A DNA stretch of 64,000 nucleotides, taken from the NCBI RefSeq assembly GCF_000315625.1, contig NW_005434660.1, positions 771,700-835,699 of the forward strand, given 5' to 3'. Positions 61,013 through 64,000 of the stretch are shown one piece after another. The notes under the pieces are model-generated. The model saw nothing but the letters and a program-made list of their open reading frames with translations, did not search any database and was not told where the DNA came from. This DNA comes from Guillardia theta CCMP2712 (lineage: Eukaryota; Cryptophyceae; Pyrenomonadales; Geminigeraceae). How positions within the stretch are numbered: position 1 is the stretch's first letter; each line of letters opens with the position of its first letter. The position numbers were made by a program, and so were the translations under genes.

Positions 61013-61294
61013 ATGCACTGCCACAGTTGCCCGATGTCTGAGAACCAACACCCTGACATGATGAAGGACAAGAAGACTTCCTCTAACAAGATCGACTTCC
61101 GCGCATGGGCTCAAGGTCTCCGGGACTCCTCCGACTACGACGCCCCCGACACCACTGTGCTCTTCCAAGCCGACATTATGGAGGAGAGAGCGCTTTGGGA
61201 GAACGAGTACCTTAGCAGGCCTCGCTCACCTATGCACAACAACATCGAGGTCACTCCGAATCCAGAGATGGCACGATATCTTGAGGTTTGGTAG
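61013..61294 (+). CDS. Small conserved protein, plus-strand member of an inverted pair
   Basis: 93 residues, single exon, from the first ATG after the TATA-like box. Sequence starts MHCHSCPMSENQ. Then comes the shared core DKKTSSNKIDFRAWAQGLRD, continuing to SRPRSPMHN and ending EMARYLEVW. An AATAAA at about 61331 can serve as poly(A) signal. The head-to-head arrangement with 59933-60217 leaves about 800 bases between the starts. Both copies keep open frames with nearly the same core, so they are probably functional. No function can be assigned. Confidence 0.7.
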   Translation: MHCHSCPMSENQHPDMMKDKKTSSNKIDFRAWAQGLRDSSDYDAPDTTVLFQADIMEERALWENEYLSRPRSPMHNNIEVTPNPEMARYLEVW

Positions 61295-63135
61295 GAAATA
61301 GCTGTGAACTATTTATTCTTTTGTACAGATGTAATAAATTTGAATTGGACCTTACCTCGAATAGATTTATTTGTTACTTTCAGAGCTTGCAATTTGTATT
61401 TCCTAGCTACTGAATGAGATTGTTGGAAGATGGATCTTCCACCGTCATGTCGATGAACGGACGTTGGGTAAGTCCACTCCAATGTTGTTGGCAAGAGACA
61501 TGCAGCAATCAAAAGCATGCAGGACAAAAATGCTAGTTGCCTGCTGTGCTCGCTGGATGTTTCCTGGGCTCTGTGCACGCTAGACAGGTGTTCAGCATCC
61601 ATGTATGAAAGAGATCTCTCGGAGTTGACGCTGCAATTGCTATGGCAGGAAGCAAAAGAGTGCCTTGACCTGACTCGCAACTCGGCAAGGTTGAACAGAT
61701 CTGCTGAGGGGCACTGAAATGATTCCAAATTTTTGAGGACTGACAAACACATCAAGTCACAAGCTCTGTCACAGGGCCAGCAACTCATCGAGGCTCACTC
61801 AGCACTGCACGGTCACAGCCATCAATTATTACCATGCGAGGCGAGTCGCCGGTGTTGGCGGTGACACCGCCGACCGGCCTGACTCTACTTCAACTCGGAG
61901 CTTCACCGTTAACCTGACTGGGAATCAGTAACTCACAGGGGCCGCGTAACAACAGCACTGCGCGGCGGCAGCCTGCCAGCCTCCGAGGCTACAGTCATCA
62001 CTGACCGGGCGTATAGGACAGCAGTCACTGAGTCGCCGATTGGGTTTGGTTCTCCCTGTCTTTGCTCTTCTCGCCGTTTGGCCTGTGCGACAGTGTCAGG
62101 GTCACGCCTCCTCGTCTCTCCTGATTGTCCTCGTTATGAGTTTTAACTTACTTGGACGGTCACGTTGAAAGCATGATTAATTGCTACATCAGGTCGTGTA
62201 ACTTAGGCTTATAAAACTTGAAAGTTTTAGCATCTTTAAGTCGCTCAGTCCTCTGAGTCCGATCTACTGCTGCGCGGCCAGCCTGAGCCCCCTGAGCCCC
62301 CGGTTTGTGACCCGTGACTCTCAACCGGGTCGGACAGTTGACTCAGTGACTCGGACTCCGCCGGCCCGGCCCGCGTTTCAAGTTTAACCGTGGAGGATGA
62401 TATTGCCAACTTGCTAGTTGAGTATCACGAGTACGGTGGTGGCAAATCAGTCCGCGGTCGGCGACTCTGAGCTAACCGTTGAACCGTTGGGCCGTGACTG
62501 CCACCTCGGAGTGCCTCAAGTTACTAAGAGTGACAGCCTTGACTCGAACATACTTGACTCAGTGAACTTAAGCGGGCCCGGGCCGATCGGCACTTTGCGG
62601 CCCGGGACCCCGGCAGGCAAGTTGCCCCGGGCCGCGGCGCGGGACCCGGCCCAGTCCAGTAAACTTGCCAGGAAAGGCCCGGCATTTACCGGCCCGGGGA
62701 CAGTCACTAGTGTCAGTGCCACGAATTTGCCTTTGTTGGTGTTTGCTGAGGTCAGAGAAAGCGCGGGAAATAGAGCATGCGCTTAGGGGGGGAGGGGAGG
62801 GAGCAAGGAGGGAGGGGGGAGAGGGGAGAGGGAAAGGAGAGAGGGACCAACACCGAGATGTATGCAGAGATTGAGACCAGAGCAATGTCGACGAGGGAGG
62901 AATAAGTGAGAGAGCATATAAGATGGCAAGGGTCATGGAAGGTTCGACAGCGCTTGAGATTTGAGAGCCGAAAACATGGCAGCGAGAAGTAGAGGAGAGA
63001 TGATTCTCATCAGTCCAGATGCATGGCAAGTGTGTTCTTGTCCAAAATGACGGTATTGAATGTGAACAGGACGGAGAGCAGGCAAAATGTCAAGCACAAA
63101 GATTTTTGGTTGAGAGGAAAAGACCGGTCTCTACG
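61295..63135. other. Intergenic: GC-rich blocks, purine-rich tract
   Basis: No gene is supported between 61295 and 63135. GC-rich blocks with GGCCCGG and GTGACTC words occupy 61850-62020 and 62270-62720. The long frame at 62418-62786 reflects GC content. From 62785 to 62870 the plus strand is a GA-rich purine tract just upstream of the B-box gene. Confidence 0.55.
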
Positions 63136-64000
63136 ATGCCTATTCGGAGATCCAACCGGAACAAAGGCGATGTCGCTCACTACAGTGATGCTGAGCTGGA
63201 CGATGAGCGCCAGAGGAGAAGAACGCGCCGAGGTCTGAATGATCAGGCGGAGAAGGATAAGGAACAAGAAGGGTCGGGCGCCGACGCCATGGCCGTGGAT
63301 ACAGGGAGTCCTGATCAGACAGCAAGCGAGCAGCTTCCTTCTCGAGCTACAAAAGTGTCGGTGAAGCAGTCAAAGAACGAGTCTGCTGGGAGTATGGAAG
63401 GTCAACGCAAGTGTGACATGTGCGTCCAACAGGACTTCGCTGTGTGCCGCTGTAAAATATGCGACGTCTTCATGTGCGATGAATGTGGGAAGTTTCACTC
63501 CAGGAACAAGTTGACGTACCTGCACCCCACGGAGACGATGGAAGAATTGAAGCGAGAGCGTGCAAGAGCATCGAAAGGATCCTCCGAGAATGAAGCTGAA
63601 GACAGTGAGGATGTCGTGATAATGGATGATGACAGCAATGTGTTGGACGAGACATGTAAGATTGATGCTGCAACTTCAAGGACTGCGATCTCCAACAAAG
63701 AAGATGGGAAAGAAAACCAAACACAGCCCTGTGATGTCTCTGCATCAGGCGATGATCAAACATCGAAAGTGAATCCAAACAGTGCCAAACCGGCTGACGC
63801 AATCGATGAATGTTCAAGCAAACAGCAACAAGCAAACGCAGCCTCGTCATCTGGTGACGATTACTACCATGACACTGAAGATGATGACTTAGATTTGCAA
63901 CGAAATGAAAGAAAAAGTACTAGAGGGAAAACTTTGCAAAAGAAAGGCCAGAAAAAGTCGATGTCTGAAAGAAACCAGCAAAACAAGAAGAAAACGGACT
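63136..64000 (+). CDS. B-box zinc-finger protein, 3' end outside window
   Basis: The frame is open from ATG 63136 to the end of the window, 288 codons and continuing. A B-box type zinc finger lies at residues 93-130: C93-x2-C96-x9-C106-x2-C109-x4-C114-x2-C117-x3-H121-x8-H130. The N-terminus is rich in Arg (RQRRRTRRG). After the finger the sequence is low-complexity, Ser/Asp/Glu and Lys rich, with acidic runs (SGDDYYHDTEDDD) and then Lys-rich stretches. B-box proteins in algae and plants act in light or circadian control and in protein-protein contact, but the rest of the gene must decide the family. No intron is seen so far. Confidence 0.75.
   Translation, partial: MPIRRSNRNKGDVAHYSDAELDDERQRRRTRRGLNDQAEKDKEQEGSGADAMAVDTGSPDQTASEQLPSRATKVSVKQSKNESAGSMEGQRKCDMCVQQDFAVCRCKICDVFMCDECGKFHSRNKLTYLHPTETMEELKRERARASKGSSENEAEDSEDVVIMDDDSNVLDETCKIDAATSRTAISNKEDGKENQTQPCDVSASGDDQTSKVNPNSAKPADAIDECSSKQQQANAASSSGDDYYHDTEDDDLDLQRNERKSTRGKTLQKKGQKKSMSERNQQNKKKTD

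Noticed and set aside
62418-62786. 122-codon plus ORF
   Set aside because: Gly/Pro/Ala-rich reading of a GC-rich block with no homologous block elsewhere in coding context.

Overview
This looks like nuclear DNA of a flagellated cryptophyte alga, most likely Guillardia theta or a close relative. The key marker is an intact phycoerythrin alpha-subunit gene at 27800-28201 (minus), with the cryptophyte three-part leader and bilin-site cysteine. Genes are intron-rich, with GT-AG introns of about 44-450 bases that often hold simple repeats. A BBS7 gene implies a cilium or flagellum. The window is eukaryotic, so operons, ribosome binding sites and CRISPR do not apply. Exon structures below were read by eye from splice sites and reading phase.

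Layout. 1-1771: truncated copy of a 2.79 kb repeat element. 2463-7011: 13-exon armadillo-like gene. 7.2-11.1 kb: mostly non-coding, with a small nested inverted-repeat element at 8813-9181. 11154-12350: intronless gene with two bHLH domains. 12.4-13.7 kb: unknown minus-strand gene. 15334-17044: secretory-pathway membrane protein with a RING finger. 17381-27934: large inverted duplication. Each arm carries a bHLH-like gene and all or part of the phycoerythrin alpha gene, and the spacer holds a complete copy of the 2787 bp element. 29658-34738: 18-exon SNF2 remodeller of the HELLS/LSH/DDM1 type. 34861-36144 (minus): CTLH/CRA (GID-type) protein. Both of these have a possible secretory leader followed by an LRGG motif. 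37481-42600 (minus): BBS7. 43407-43562: chromodomain remnant. 44154-46940: third copy of the 2787 bp element. 47344-51475: armadillo array of about 25 near-identical 42-residue repeats, broken by frame shifts. 51.5-52.3 kb: fragments of a minus-strand gene. 53402-53747: small two-exon gene. 54169-57483 (minus): RWP-RK transcription factor. 59933-61294: head-to-head pair of near-identical small genes. 63136-64000: start of a B-box zinc-finger gene that runs off the window.

The genes do not form one pathway. Themes are transcription and chromatin (two bHLH-type genes, RWP-RK, B-box, HELLS/DDM1-like), ubiquitin (RING, CTLH/CRA), light harvesting (phycoerythrin) and the cilium (BBS7). Non-coding DNA is dominated by simple repeats, GC-rich blocks built from short CCGG and GTGACTC-like words, and AT-richer stretches with recurrent GTACCCC/GGGGTAC words.
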